Part shown: one piece after another, positions 32,120-42,805 of the stretch
Position numbering within the stretch: the first letter of the stretch is position 1
How the letters are laid out: each line of letters begins with the position of its first letter
DNA from: Mastigamoeba balamuthi
Lineage: Eukaryota > Evosea > Mastigamoebida > Mastigamoebidae
Assembly: GCA_902651635.1 (NCBI GenBank)
Contig: CACRSC010000010.1
Location: 902,305-952,017, forward strand
Reading direction: 5' to 3'
DNA length: 49,713 nt
Translations under genes and position numbers: made by a program
The notes under the pieces: generated by a model
Database searches by the model: none
Told to the model about the DNA's origin: nothing
The model's input: the letters and a program-made list of their open reading frames with translations, nothing else

Positions 32120-35100
32120 ATGCTGCCCACGAGGGGCCGCTCGCCTCGCCCCGCTGGCGCCCGCTCGCCCGCGCCCGCCGCCCCTGCGCCGTCAGTACCG
32201 CCGCCAGCGCCCGGCGCAGCGCCCGCCCAGCGGCGCCACGCGGCGCAGGCCGCGCACGGGGCCCGGGGGCCGCACCAGCAGCACGGGCAGCGGCGGGGGC
32301 ACCGGCACAGGGCCGAGCGGGAGGTTCTGCCCAAGGCGGTCGTCCCGCTGCGCTACTGCATACGAATCGCCCCGGACCTCTGCGCCTTCACGTTCGCGGG
32401 TGCGCGGGCGCCGCCGGGGCCCGGGGCGCGCGATAAACGCGGGGGAGGGGGTGCCTGACGCGCGCCGGGCAGGGGCGGAGGAGGTGGAGGTCGTGGTGCG
32501 CGAGCAGACGCCGTCGATAACGCTCAACGCGCTCGAGCTGCGCCTGACGAGCGCCGTCCTCATGACCACCGACGGCCGCCCGCTCCAGGTGCCCTCCTCC
32601 GCTCCTCCGCTCCTCCGCTGCCCTCCCTGGCGCTGGTGGGGGTGCCCGTCGACGTCGCCGGGGGTGTCCGTGGCGCCGAGAGGGCTCGGATGCGTGGGCG
32701 ATGGGGGGAACGTGCGTGTTCTTCTCCGGTGCTCGTCCGCTCCGCTTCATCGGTGTTCCCCTTTGCCGCTTGCCTCGTTTGCTCATCGCTGCCGGCTGCG
32801 ACGGCGACGACAACCCCCCCACCAGCCCCACCGGCCATCCCACCAAGCCCCATCTGGACCCACCGTATCCCACTCTTCTCAACTCACCACTGCACAACAC
32901 ACACACACACTCTCTCTCTGTCTCTCTGTCTCTCTGTCTCTCTGTCTCTGTATTCTCTCTTGGTCCACTGGGCAGGCCAGGGCCGTGACGTACGACACGG
33001 GGAGGGGGACGTGCACGCTGGAGTTTGGGGAGGCGCTGGCGCCGGGGAGGGCCGTGCTGTCGCTGGCGTTCACGGGCGTGCTGAGCGACAAGCTGTCGGG
33101 GTTCTACCGCTCGCGGTCGGCCGACGGCAGGCCCATCGCCGTCACGCAGTTCGAGCCCTGCGACGCGCGGAGGGCCTTCCCGTGCTGGGACGAGCCCGCG
33201 GCCAAGGCCACGTTCAGGATCGCCCTCGTGGTGCCCGAGGGCCTCCGGGCGCTGTCCAACATGCCCGAGGAGTCGCGCGTGCAGCTCGAGGGCGGCCTCG
33301 TCGAGGTCGCCTTCTGCGAGACGCCGCTCATGAGCACGTACCTCGTCGCCTTGGCCGTCGGCGACTTTGACTACCTCGAGGCCCGCACCCGCGAGGGCGT
33401 CGTCATCCGCGTCTACACGCAAGTCGGCAAGAAGGCCCTCGGCCAGTTCGCCCTCGGCGTCTCCGGTCCGCTCCGCCCTCGCTGGGCACTCTGTCTCCGT
33501 TGCTGCTCTCGTGTTGGTTTTTTTTTTTGCGTTACGTTACGTTGCGTTGCGTTGTGTTTTGCGTTCTGTCTCGTCTCTCTGTACTACCGCACAGCACACT
33601 CGATCGCCGCGTCCCTCTGTGTGTGCTCCCTCGTCTCAGCCTCAGTCTCGCATGCGTCGATCGATGCGTCTCGCCAGAACCGCTTCAATTGATTCGAGAT
33701 TGCTCAGTCATTCTCGCATTCTCGCCCTCACTCTCACTCGCGCACCGCCACTCAACCATCGCACGCACACCCTCTGACTCTGGCGACCCGCCTCCCCCCA
33801 GCGTGGGTGCTGAGCTACTTTGGGGAGTTCTTTGGCATCGAGTACCCGCTGCCCAAGTGCGACCTCGTCGCCATCCCCGACTTCAGCTTCGGGGCGATGG
33901 AGAACTGGGGGCTCATCACGTTCCGAGAGACCTCGCTCCTCATCGACGAGGAGAAGAGCTCCATCGCCGCCCGCCAGCTCGTGGCCTACGTCATCTCTCA
34001 CGAAGGCAAACAAACGGCTGCCCAGCTCCCCCGGATTCCCGCCGCACAGCTGAATGCCTTGCGAATTGAATTGCATCTTTGCTGGCAACGCAGTTGCGCA
34101 CCAGTGGTTCGGGAACCTGGTGACGATGGAGTGGTGGAGCGACCTGTGGCTCAACGAGGGCTTCGCGACTTGGGTCGGGACGTACGCGGTGGCCAAGCTG
34201 TTCCCGCAGTGGGACACGTGGACGTCGTTCGTCTCGGGCGACGTCTTCAAGGCGCTGCAGCTCGACTGCCTCGCCAGCACGCACCCCGTCGAGGTGCCCA
34301 TCGCCTGCGCCTGCGAGGTCAACGACATCTTCGACGCCATCAGCTACAGCAAGGGCGCCGCCGTCATCCGCATGCTCGCGACGTTCCTCGGCGAGGACAC
34401 GCTGCGAAAGGGCCTGCACACGTACCTCACCCGCTTCTCCTTCAAGAACACCGTCACGGACGTACGCACCCACCTCAGCAGCAGCAGCAGCACCTCCCTC
34501 TCACCAGGGCGGGGAGCGCAGGACCTGTGGGACGCGTGGAAGGAGGCGAGCGGGATCGACGTCAAGGTGCTGATAGGCCCCTGGACAAAGACGCCCGGGT
34601 ACCCCGTGCTGCAGATCTCCTCCATCTCGCCCACGGAGCTCCTCGTCGTGCAGGAGAGGTTCTACGCCTCCGGGGCCTCTGGCGCGTGTGAGAGCTGCAC
34701 TGCTGCCAACGCCGCAGACCCTCTGACCAGCTCCCCTCGCCCCCGCCTCTCCTCTGGTCTCTCTCTCTACCCTCCTCGCGTTTTTCAGGCTCGCAGACCT
34801 GGTGGATTCCGCTGCAGGTGGCCAGCAGCTCGCAGGAGCTGCACGGGAAGCAGTTCCACTTCACGGGGAAGCAGGACGTCATCACGCACAGCGGCGGCGA
34901 CTTCTGGATCAAGGCGCGTTGGAAGGAAGCCGCGCCCAGCGCCACTGACAACTGAATTGCAGGCGAATTACGGCCAGACCGGCCTGTTCCGCATCAAGTA
35001 CGACGAGACGCTGCTGCGGAAGCTCTAGTAAGCGCACGCCCAGCCGCTGGGCGACCCTCCCTCGTGGGCTAACCGGCTGCGCGCGGCAACACGACCGCAG

Positions 35101-36503
35101 CGAGGTCATCTCGCTGAAGCTGGTGCCTGCGGTCGACAGGCTCGGCATCGAGTCGGACGCCTTTGCGCTCGCGGAGTCTGGGCTCATCCCCACGTCCCAG
35201 GTGGGCCCCCGCTGCCGTGCCACGCAACGACACTGGACTAACGCGCAGCTGGCAGGCCCTGAGCATCGCGCTGGCCTACACGCAGGAGGAGGATTGTACA
35301 GTCTGGGCCGACCTCGCCGGGAACTTAGGTCCGGGCGCCCCCACAGCTCACGCAGCTGGCGAGCAGCAGCACTGACCGCAGAGCCCCTCCCCTCCTGCCA
35401 CAGCGAACATTCTTGTCACGTGGAGACGAGAGCCGACATACGACACTCTGCTCGCGCTCGTGCGTAAACTATTTAGACCGATAGCGACCTCCCTGGGCTG
35501 GGACAAGAGAGAAAACGAGCGTACGAGGGCCCCCGCACTGCTCCCTCTTCCCCTCCTCCCTCCCTCCCCTCGAGCCGGGTCGGCTGACTCGCGCGGCTGC
35601 GAACTCGCGGGCGCAGCGGACCTCGTGCTGAAGCTGCGGGCGACTGTCATGCGACGACTGCTGCTGGCGGGCGACCTGGAGGTGCGCAACGAGGCGCTGA
35701 GGCGGTTCGAGGCGTCGCTGGTGGACCCGTCGTCGCTGCCCAACGACCAGCGAGGGCTCGTCTACGTGGCCGCCGCGCGCTACGGCGGCGCCGACGGGCT
35801 CGAGAAGCTCAAGGGCATCTTCCGCACGGCCGACATGCAGCAGCAGCGCGAGGTCGTGCTGAGCTCCATCGGGGCCACTGGCGACGGCGACAGCGCGTAC
35901 CGCATCCTCGAGTGGGCCTCGTTCTCCAAGGAGGTCCGGCTGCAGGACTTCTTCCTCGTCGTCAACAGCGTCTCCTCCTACTGGCCCGGTGCGTCCGAGA
36001 GCCCAAAGCCCCGCCTGCTCCATTGCCGATTGGCGGCCTCACCCTGTCGCGCGGGCGCCCGCAGAGGTCTCGTGGGCGTTCTTGAAAGACAAGTGGAGTT
36101 GGTTCGGGCAGTCGTTTGCCAGGGCCCCTGCCCTGGTCCCGCGGATCAGTTGCGCACTTTGCCTCCCTCCCTCCCACCTGCCCTTGCCTCTCTGTCCCAG
36201 GCCGTCCGTGCTCACGCCGCTGCCCGCGCACAGTCTCGCTCTCCACGATCACTCTGAGCTCGTCGGAGCAGCTGCAGGACGTGCGCACGTTCTTTGAGAC
36301 GCACCAGCTGCCGGGGGCTTCGATCGCTGTGCGGCAAAGCCTCGAGACCATCAGTGCGCCCCATCCGCTCCGCTGACTGCTCTTGCTCGGCTCTATGCTC
36401 ACACAAGCGCTTGCCCCCACTTGCCTGTGCAGAGGTCCGCGCGGACTGGCTGTCTCGGTCGAGAACTGATGTCGCCATTTGGCTCGAATCCCAACAGTTT
36501 TAG
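32120..36503 (+). CDS. NPEPPS: Puromycin-sensitive-type M1 aminopeptidase (about 15 exons)
   Basis: This is a zinc aminopeptidase of the M1 family, cytosolic in the animal homologue, trimming peptides from the N-terminus. The ATG at 32120 gives a P/A/R-rich leader before VVPLRYCIRIAPDLCAFTF. Exons include 32120-32399, 32473-32588, 32976-33465, 33802-34005, 34094-34461, 34522-34687, 34789-34913, 34963-35027, 35101-about 35199, 35256-about 35326, 35403-about 35520, about 35620-35988, 36064-about 36150, a short one near 36235-36352, and the last to the TAG at 36503. The substrate-binding motif is FGAMENWG. The zinc motif HEVAHQWFGN is assembled across an intron (GAAG|GC donor at 34006), with the third ligand in LWLNEGFA. 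AISYSKGA carries the conserved Tyr region. The ERAP1-like C-terminal helical domain follows to ADWLSRSRTDVAIWLES. A second GC donor (AAG|GCGCGT) follows 34913. Confidence 0.9.
32896..32960 (+). repeat. CA and TCTG repeats in aminopeptidase intron 2
   Basis: In the 387-nt intron 32589-32975 a short (CA)n is followed by about seven TCTCTCTG units. The same TCTCTCTG word is repeated in URB2 intron 1 near 780. These repeats account for the low-complexity open frames here. Confidence 0.8.
33527..33560 (+). repeat. CGTTA/CGTTG pentamer array in aminopeptidase intron 3
   Basis: Inside the 336-nt intron 33466-33801, after nine or more T, are about five pentamers of CGTTA and CGTTG type (33531-33555). 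The rest of the intron is pyrimidine-rich. Confidence 0.75.
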
Positions 36504-36881
36504 AAAACAAAGTGAAGACAACCACTATTTAACGCCTTCTTGTTGTTTTCGTCCCTCGCATTTGCGCAGGGAATGACACAGGCAGGCGCGCGCCCAAAGA
36601 GTAACGATCTGTCATACCTGGCTGCATACTGTCAAGGACAACAATTCCGGATTCCCCTCTTTGCCTTGTCTAGTTGGGGAGGGACAAAACCCAGCTGGGG
36701 CACAAATTAACATCCCTCTTAGGTCTATTGGTTCCATTCGTGCTCGATAGTCAGTTCAGACTCGCCCTGTCTGCAGTCACCTCTTACATGACGAATATCA
36801 CTCAGCCAAGCAAGTGCACACTGTGCAAATCTAAATTTCACAGATTTTCCCTGGAATTTTCATTTGCTATTTTTGGCTTAA

Positions 36882-37293
36882 ATGCAGCAAGATGACGAGG
36901 TCAACGCTCTCCTCGAAGAGCTTCTGCGCAACCGGGACTCGTTCATCAACCAGTCGCATGGATGGGCGCAGTGCATTGCATGTGCCCCGGTCCTCTCAGA
37001 TGGGACTGTGCCTGATCTGGACCAGCTCGAGGGCACCAAAGCGTCGTTCAGGATTTATGTCGACCTGAACAACAACGGGCACAATCTGGCAGTGCCTAAT
37101 GCGTATGACCTTGGTGCTCATTCCCCGGTTCTTTGTTCCTTTGTATTTTGCTGACCTGGTGTTAGAAGTGCCAGTGAAAAGCTTGCTTATCGAGCATTGT
37201 GGTGAACACGGTGAGTTTGTTCCTGGGCTCATGCTCAGCACCTTTCGTGTTCCGAACTGCTTTATCCCAGCAGCATACCATACGAGGCTCTGA
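36882..37293 (+). CDS. Small unrecognised protein, three exons
   Basis: I do not recognise the product. Exons are 36882-37113, 37166-37210 and 37271-37293, giving 99 residues with a consistent frame. Intron 1 (52 nt) has donor GTGCTC and acceptor GTTAG. Intron 2 (60 nt) has a textbook GTGAGT donor and ATCCCAG acceptor. Intron 2 is a multiple of three without a stop, so retention would give a 119-residue form. The protein starts MQQDDEVNALLEELLRNRDS, then has a WAQCIACAPVLSDG segment and a FRIYVDLNNNGHNL segment. No signal peptide or membrane helix is visible. The surrounding DNA (36.5-37.5 kb) is noticeably less GC-rich than the genes on either side, like the 6-12 kb island. The start is the first ATG after an AT-rich stretch. 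Confidence 0.4.
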
Positions 37294-37564
37294 TAATCCC
37301 CGTGCTCCATCTGTGAAGATTGGGTGCATTCATAAGCAGGCATTGTTTCTATTGACGATGCCCAACTGCCCCTTATTAATTCGCCAGCCTTTTTCGATTC
37401 GAGGGTAACTCCCAACCCCATCGTGGCCCAGTGTTGATTTCTGGTCAGCACTGCATAGACGATCATTTACATGCTGCGTTTTCTCTCAGGGAACCGTTTT
37501 CCAACAGGTAGCCATTGTTGTTGGAGCCTATTTCTCCGGACACCACTGCCAGCACAGAGGGCAC

Positions 37565-38533
37565 TCAGTAGATGCCCTTGAGCCAGTTGCTCTCGACCTC
37601 CTGCATGTCTGGCGCGGAGAAGTAGGCGGCGACAGTCGAGGCCATCTGAGGTCTGGAGTACACGTCGGCCCTGGGCCTCAGCATCAGGTCGTAGATGACC
37701 AGCGCCACCTCCTCGGCCGTCTGCGCCCCGGGCAGCTTGTGCGAGTCGAACCCCCCGTGCAGCGAGCTCGTCCCGAAGTCCGTGGCCACGCCCCCGGGCG
37801 TGAAGGTCGAGACGCGCACCGCGGGGCACCTGCCCATGGCCTCCATGCGGAACGCCGCCGTCAGGCAGTTGAGCATGTGCTTGGCCGACGAGTACACCGC
37901 CCTGCACGGCAGCATCGGCAGCCGCCCCGCCAGCGACGACACGTTGATGACGTGGCCGCAGCCGCGCGCGTAGAAGTGCTCGAGGGCCGCCTGCGTGCCG
38001 AAGAGGGCGCTCTTGACGTTGCAGGCGACCATGGCGTCGAGGTCTGCCTCGGTGGCCTCGCTGGGCATCACTGTGATGCCCCTGCCCGCGTTGTTGACCC
38101 ACACGTCGATGCGGCCGTGGCGGGCGATGGCCTCGTCGCGCACGCGGAGGACCTGCGCCCGCTGCGTGCAGTCGGCGACGGCGACGGTCGCCCGCGGGCC
38201 GCAGCGCGAGGCCACGGCCCTCAGCTCGGGCTCGCGGCGCGCGACGAGCACGGGGACGCCGCCGTGGGCGCCCACGACCTCGGCGAGGGCTGCGCCGATG
38301 CCGCTGCTGGCGCCTGTGATGACCACGACCTTGCCGTCCATCTGGAAGCTGCGAGACCACTCCAGACGCCTCTGCGTTGCCTCTGGTCCAGTGAAAAAGT
38401 GTGGCGCTGATTCTGCGCAGCGGGCAGGAGATGCGCCCTGTCGATGGTGACTCATCGCCGCGACTGCTTTCCTTGAAGAGAGGCCCGGAGAGACGCGGAG
38501 GAGCGCTGACGTCACAGATGCGCACATTTCCAA
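37565..38533 (-). CDS. Short-chain dehydrogenase/reductase
   Basis: This is a classical SDR oxidoreductase using NAD(P)H. The substrate is unknown. A single exon is enough. The dinucleotide-binding motif is TGASSGIG in GKVVVITGASSGIGAAL. NNAG is in VWVNNAGRGI, the catalytic Ser is in INVSSLAGR, and Tyr-x-x-x-Lys is in AVYSSAKHM. PGGVATDF follows as the usual post-catalytic loop. Arg residues after the second strand (LVARREPEL) suggest NADP(H). The C-terminus (VAAYFSAPDMQEVESNW) looks like that of DHRS7-type enzymes. The upstream ATG (38531-38533) adds about 64 residues of uncertain value. The ATG at about 38343 (MDGKVVVITG) would give a standard-length SDR core. The stop is at 37565, and a short spacer separates it from the 3' end of the unknown small gene. 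Confidence 0.85.
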   Translation of the reverse strand: MEMCASVTSALLRVSPGLSSRKAVAAMSHHRQGASPARCAESAPHFFTGPEATQRRLEWSRSFQMDGKVVVITGASSGIGAALAEVVGAHGGVPVLVARREPELRAVASRCGPRATVAVADCTQRAQVLRVRDEAIARHGRIDVWVNNAGRGITVMPSEATEADLDAMVACNVKSALFGTQAALEHFYARGCGHVINVSSLAGRLPMLPCRAVYSSAKHMLNCLTAAFRMEAMGRCPAVRVSTFTPGGVATDFGTSSLHGGFDSHKLPGAQTAEEVALVIYDLMLRPRADVYSRPQMASTVAAYFSAPDMQEVESNWLKGIY

Positions 38534-38702
38534 GGCAGAAACCGCAACGTCACAAGTGCATGCGTTTCGGTGCCCCCTGCGCGGGTGCTGCGGGCACGCG
38601 GGGGTCGCGGTGCGGTGGTGCTCGGGGGCCCCGCGAGGGCTGTGGAGCAGTGGCAGGGCTGCCGGGGTCGCGGCGTGGGTGTGTGAGGCGCTCGGAGGGA
38701 TG

Positions 38703-40785
38703 TCAGGGGCTCTGCGGTGTTGCCCGTGTCTCTGCCTCGATGTCCACGTTGTCCACGTTGTCCACGTTGTCCTGCGAGCCCGTGCGATCCGCCAGCTCGG
38801 CCTCGTGCTCGTGCGGCGACATCAGCGGCGCCTCGGCCTGGGCGCCAGCTCTCCTCCTCTGGGCGAGCCACAGGGCCCAGAGGTACGCGGGCATCGCGAG
38901 CCCCACGAGCGCCAGCGCCATGAAAGCCGCCACGACGGGCGTGAAGTCGCCGCCCATGTGCTTGAGCACGTAGCTCAGCAGCGGGTTCTGGGCCATCCCC
39001 AGCACCCCCGAGACCTGCGCGGCGCGGCGGGTCCTCTGCGTGAGCGGCGGCAGCGGCGGGGGCGAGGGCGGGCGGGCGGGAGCGCACGAGCCACAGGAAC
39101 CCCGTGAGGGCACCGAAGTTGGCGAGGCCGAACTCGGTCTTGACGTACGTGGCGGTGGTGGCGCCCATGCTGACGCGGCACCAGGCGAAGAGGAGGAAGC
39201 CTACGACCTGGGTCTGCAGGCTCGGGACGAGCGAGAGGGCGTACTGCGTCTCGACGAGCAGCACGGCGACGACGGCGTAGGCCTTGACGCCCCAGCGGTC
39301 CATGACGGCGCCGATGAGCGGGATGAAGGCGACGCCCAGCGCGCTCAGCATCGTGAAGAGCTTCACGTAGACGCCCGTGTCGCCCAGCTGCTTGAGGCGC
39401 AGCTCGGCGGTGCCGATGCTGAACGCGATGAACGGGGACACGGTGACGATGAACACGAGGGCCACGAGGAAGCGGACGGTGAGCAGCTGCGCCAGCAGCC
39501 TGGGCTTCTCGGCCCTGCGCTCCGCCGCGGGCGAGGCCTCGGCGTCCTCGAGCTTCACGTGCCCGGAGCGCCTCGCTCTGCTCCTCCAGAAGGGCTCGAT
39601 GACGGGCTCGTCGCCCTGCTCGTACGGCTTGGAGGGCACTGCAGAGCGCCGCCCGGGGCGGTCAGCGACGCCGCTCGGAGAGGGCGGGGAGGGGCAGCAG
39701 CGCCGACGGACGGACCGAGGAAGAGCACAGAGACGGCGAAGAGGACAAAGGCGAAGGCGGTGAGGCCGAGGAAGCTGGCCCTGCGCGAGACGCCGAGGCG
39801 GAAGTAGAGCTCCTGGACGACGACGAGCACGAAGTTGCCCAGGATCCAGAGGCCCGAGAAGGCCGCGATGACCGTGTTGCGCCGCGCGGTCCAGAGGTTG
39901 CAGAGGTGGAAGCAGCTGAAGTAGATCGCCGGGCCCCCCAGCGCCATCACCGCCAGCCCCGGTATGAACGCGTCGAACGTCCGCGAGTCCGCCACGGCCA
40001 GCAGCGCGCTGCCCGTCACGCAGCACTGCAGCGGCGGGCGGCGTCAGGCGTTGGGGGAAGGGGCGCGGGGGCGCGTGCGATGCCGGCGAAGAGCTGCGTG
40101 TAGCGGGGGCCGACGATGTCGACGACGAGGCCCTCGAGGTTGGCGATGCCGTTGACGAAGAAGGCCACCGTGAAGATGAGGTTCAGGCGCACCTCCTGGG
40201 CCGTCGGGTCAGCCAGGCGAGCAGTGCGGAAGGCAAGGGGCGGGCCGAGTGCCCGCGGTGACGTAATGGAAGAGGAAACCCGGAAGCGGGCGAGAGGGGG
40301 GCGAAACCCGGTGCGGAGTGCCGCCGCCCCCTTGCTGTCGGCAGGCGGCAGCGCCCAGCACACAGAAAGGCCCCCACCGGGTCCTGACGACTCTCCGGAT
40401 TCCACACTCGCAACAGGGAGGTAAAAACCGCAAGAGCCGGCAAGTGCTGGACGGCAGACGCGGCGAGGGGAAGAGGCGGGGAACGGGGGACGCGGACCTG
40501 AGCGGGGCAGAGGACGCCAGCGCCAGCGCCCGACCCCGAGGAGGAGGAGGAGGAGCGCAGGCCGTCGTCGTCGTAGTCGTCGGCAGCAGCTGCAGCGGGA
40601 GGGCAGACCTCGGAGTACTGGCCCTCGTGCTTGAGGAGCAGCAGCAGCGCGGGCCACCCGAAGAGCACAGCGGCCAGGAAGAAGAGCTGCACAAAGGCGC
40701 AGCCCAGCAGCACCCACCGCACCCACGGGCCCCTCATCAGCAGGGATTTTGTGTGCCGAAACCGGATGAGCCGACGGGTCGTCAC
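38703..40785 (-). CDS. SLC43/FMP42-like MFS transporter (5 exons)
   Basis: This is a predicted amino-acid or related transporter of the SLC43 (LAT3/LAT4)/FMP42 group. Exons are 40498-40785, 40195 to about 40110, 40024 to about 39720, 39640-39088 and 39014-38703. Helix 1 ends with the family signature LFGWPALLLLLKHEG followed by a Cys (SEVCPP). Later exons give VNGIANLEGLVVDIVGPRY (the loop 2-3 equivalent), FHLCNLWTARRNTVIAAFSG, then after a long charged loop FLVALVFIVTVSPFIAFSIG and GAVMDRWGVKAYAV. The last exon has two helices and an acidic tail with a DNV triplet repeat encoded by three CAACGTGGA-type 9-mers (38740-38772). The join between exons 2 and 3 lacks a GT donor; a GC donor after GGCATC is possible. 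Start ATG at 40783-40785. Confidence 0.75.
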
Positions 40786-41098
40786 AGATGCGCCAGATTC
40801 GCTTCCCTCCTGATGGATGAATCCGGATCTGGGTACACCGCAGACCCGCGTGGCCCATAACCCGTTTCGGCCGGTTTGCAGTGGTACGGGTGCGATCTGG
40901 TCTTTGCGCTCTGGTGTGTTCCCCTGTACCCGTGATGGTGGGGAGACAGTACAAAACAGGCCAACTGGGGCCGTCCAGTGGCGCCCAACAGTTGGAAGAG
41001 GAATCTCGGAGGAGATATTTTGCCAATATCGCGATACGTTCGTTAATCAAGAGATCGCAATATCTTCGGCCGTTTTGGCTTGTGCGCGGGCGCGGGCG
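40786..41098. promoter_or_regulatory. Divergent promoter region, SLC43-like and zeta-type genes
   Basis: A 313-nt intergenic interval between divergently transcribed genes. On the plus-strand side, 41011-41065 is AT-rich with GGAGATATTT, CAATATCGCGATA and GCAATATC words. Similar decamers occur in other noncoding stretches (42429, 44449, 17168), so they may be promoter elements or dispersed repeats. Confidence 0.4.
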
Positions 41099-41843
41099 AT
41101 GGCGGGGGACGCGAGCATGTTCGGGTCGATCTACAGCGTGCACGTGCTGAGCACCGCGGGCAACGTGCTGGCGACGCGGTACTTCAAGGACCTCGCCGAC
41201 GACGTGCGCGAGAGCTTCGAGGCCCGCGTCGTCGAGCTCACGCACGACCTCTGGGGCTCTGTCCGCCCCGACTGCTTCCAGGCAGCCTCGCTAGAGTGCG
41301 CATGCGCTCCCCTGCCACGCGCTGCGCGGGCGCTGGTTCGAGATCGGGAATCATCTGGAATTGCGGTTGATTCTTCGTTTGGAGTCATGAAGAATCATGA
41401 TATAAATGCCATCTTTTTCCTGGAATCGCTCTCTCTGATATCCACATTCCATGTTTTTATTCAGGGACGAGGGGCAGACCAAGTCCGTGATCATTGGCGG
41501 GACAAACGACCTACTGTTCATCATGAGTGGCACCGGCGAGTACGACGAGCTCATCTGTGCGTCGCCCAGCCCACGGTAGCCCAGAGATTCGAGGGGCTGT
41601 ATCTCTGACGCTACGATCTTTTGGAATCTGGTCCTCGCAGTGAGCGAGGCCGTGGGGGCGCTGATAGCGACGATCCGGCAGGTGTGCTGCTCCGACGGCG
41701 TCAGCGAGGCCTCTGTGCTGCGCAAGTACTCCAAGGTCATGCGCTGCATCGACGAGACGATCAGCAAGGGCGTGCTGCACCTGACCGACAGCGAGCTCGT
41801 CAGCAACAGCATGGACCTCGAGATCACCAAGCTCAGGAAGTAG
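41099..41843 (+). CDS. Coatomer zeta-type (longin-fold) subunit (3 exons)
   Basis: This small adaptor-type subunit is probably zeta-COP of the COPI coat, working in Golgi-ER traffic. Exons are 41099-41295, 41465-41556 and 41641-41843, joined GA|G and T|TG in perfect frame with donors GTGCGC and GTGCGT. The longin core starts IYSVHVLSTAGNVLATRYF, has a middle strand SVIIGGTNDLLFIMSGTGE and helices LSEAVGALIATIRQV and VLRKYSKVMRCIDETISKG, followed by VLHLTDSELV. In zeta-COP the equivalent end is a LDEIVDGGVI-like helix and strand. Length is about 163 residues. A sigma-like subunit of the TSET complex or an AP sigma subunit is an alternative. The start could be the second Met (MFGSIYSV, 41117). 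Confidence 0.7.
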
Positions 41844-42805
41844 TTTGTGGCCGGTCTGTGCCGCCCTGAGGAGAGCCGCCCCCGTGGCACCGTGCAAAAC
41901 CAGCAGCTCCCCTCTCCGCGTGTACTGCTCACTGTCTGTCTGGTGTGTCGGGTTTGTGTGAACGCGGGATACGAATCTCGCAACGCGTTTTGATCGAATC
42001 TTCGACAACGCCAAACGTTCGGGTGGAACGGAGGGTCCGCACACGGAGTCTGCGCCCGGTATCTCCGAGGGCGGAATCGCACTATTCCCTTTCCGGTAGG
42101 TGCCCGGCGGAGGAGGGCCGTGGGATACGAGCGGCGGGTGGGGATATTCCGCAGATATTTTAGTCGTCGCCGCAGGTGTTGATCCGCCGCGCTACAACGC
42201 GCGCACCCAGACTCGCAGGGGGCGGGGACCAGATCGCGATCCAACGCCCACACGGCCCCCCGCTCGACACCCCCGTCGCACCCCACTGTACACCGCCCAC
42301 TCCGCCCCCTCGCAGCTCCCCGCGCGCGCCGGCTGGCGTCCCAAGCGGACGGACGGGCCCATTTTTTCATTATTTTTTTGAAAAGCACCCATCCAACCCA
42401 GAAGATTCCTTTTTAAATGTGGCACCAAAAATATCTCCGCCGAAACCCTCTCCCCGCAGCGCTGAAGCAGAAAGACCATTTTCCACACCGGCCCCCCGCA
42501 GCGCACGTGTGCCGCCCCACAGCGAAAGCCACGTGTGCCCCGAGACCGCGCCACAACGGCTCAGAATCCGCGCCGTAGCGCCCTCGAAATCTTCCGATCT
42601 CTTTGGTGTGCCACCCCCCTCCCCCCGCCCAGCCACCACCCCGTCCACACCCACACAGGGGCCACGCCATCTCGTCTCTCGCACCGCCTCTAAGCGCTGG
42701 TCGGGGCCTTACATTTCGCGGGGGGAGTTTCCTGATATTTTCCTGAGATACCACCGATAAGATATCCAAGTCGGAATCCAGAATCCAGCAAGTGCACTCA
42801 CGCGT
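41844..42805. other. Intergenic region upstream of the Yak1 gene
   Basis: About 960 nt without a supported gene. It contains the 3' flank of the zeta-type gene and the Yak1 upstream region. Several AT-rich islands occur in GC-rich surroundings: GATATTCC and GCAGATATTTTAG near 42140-42160, AAATATCTCC at 42429, and TGATATTTTCC with GATAAGATATCC at 42731-42770. Opposite-strand open frames are compositional artefacts. Confidence 0.5.
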
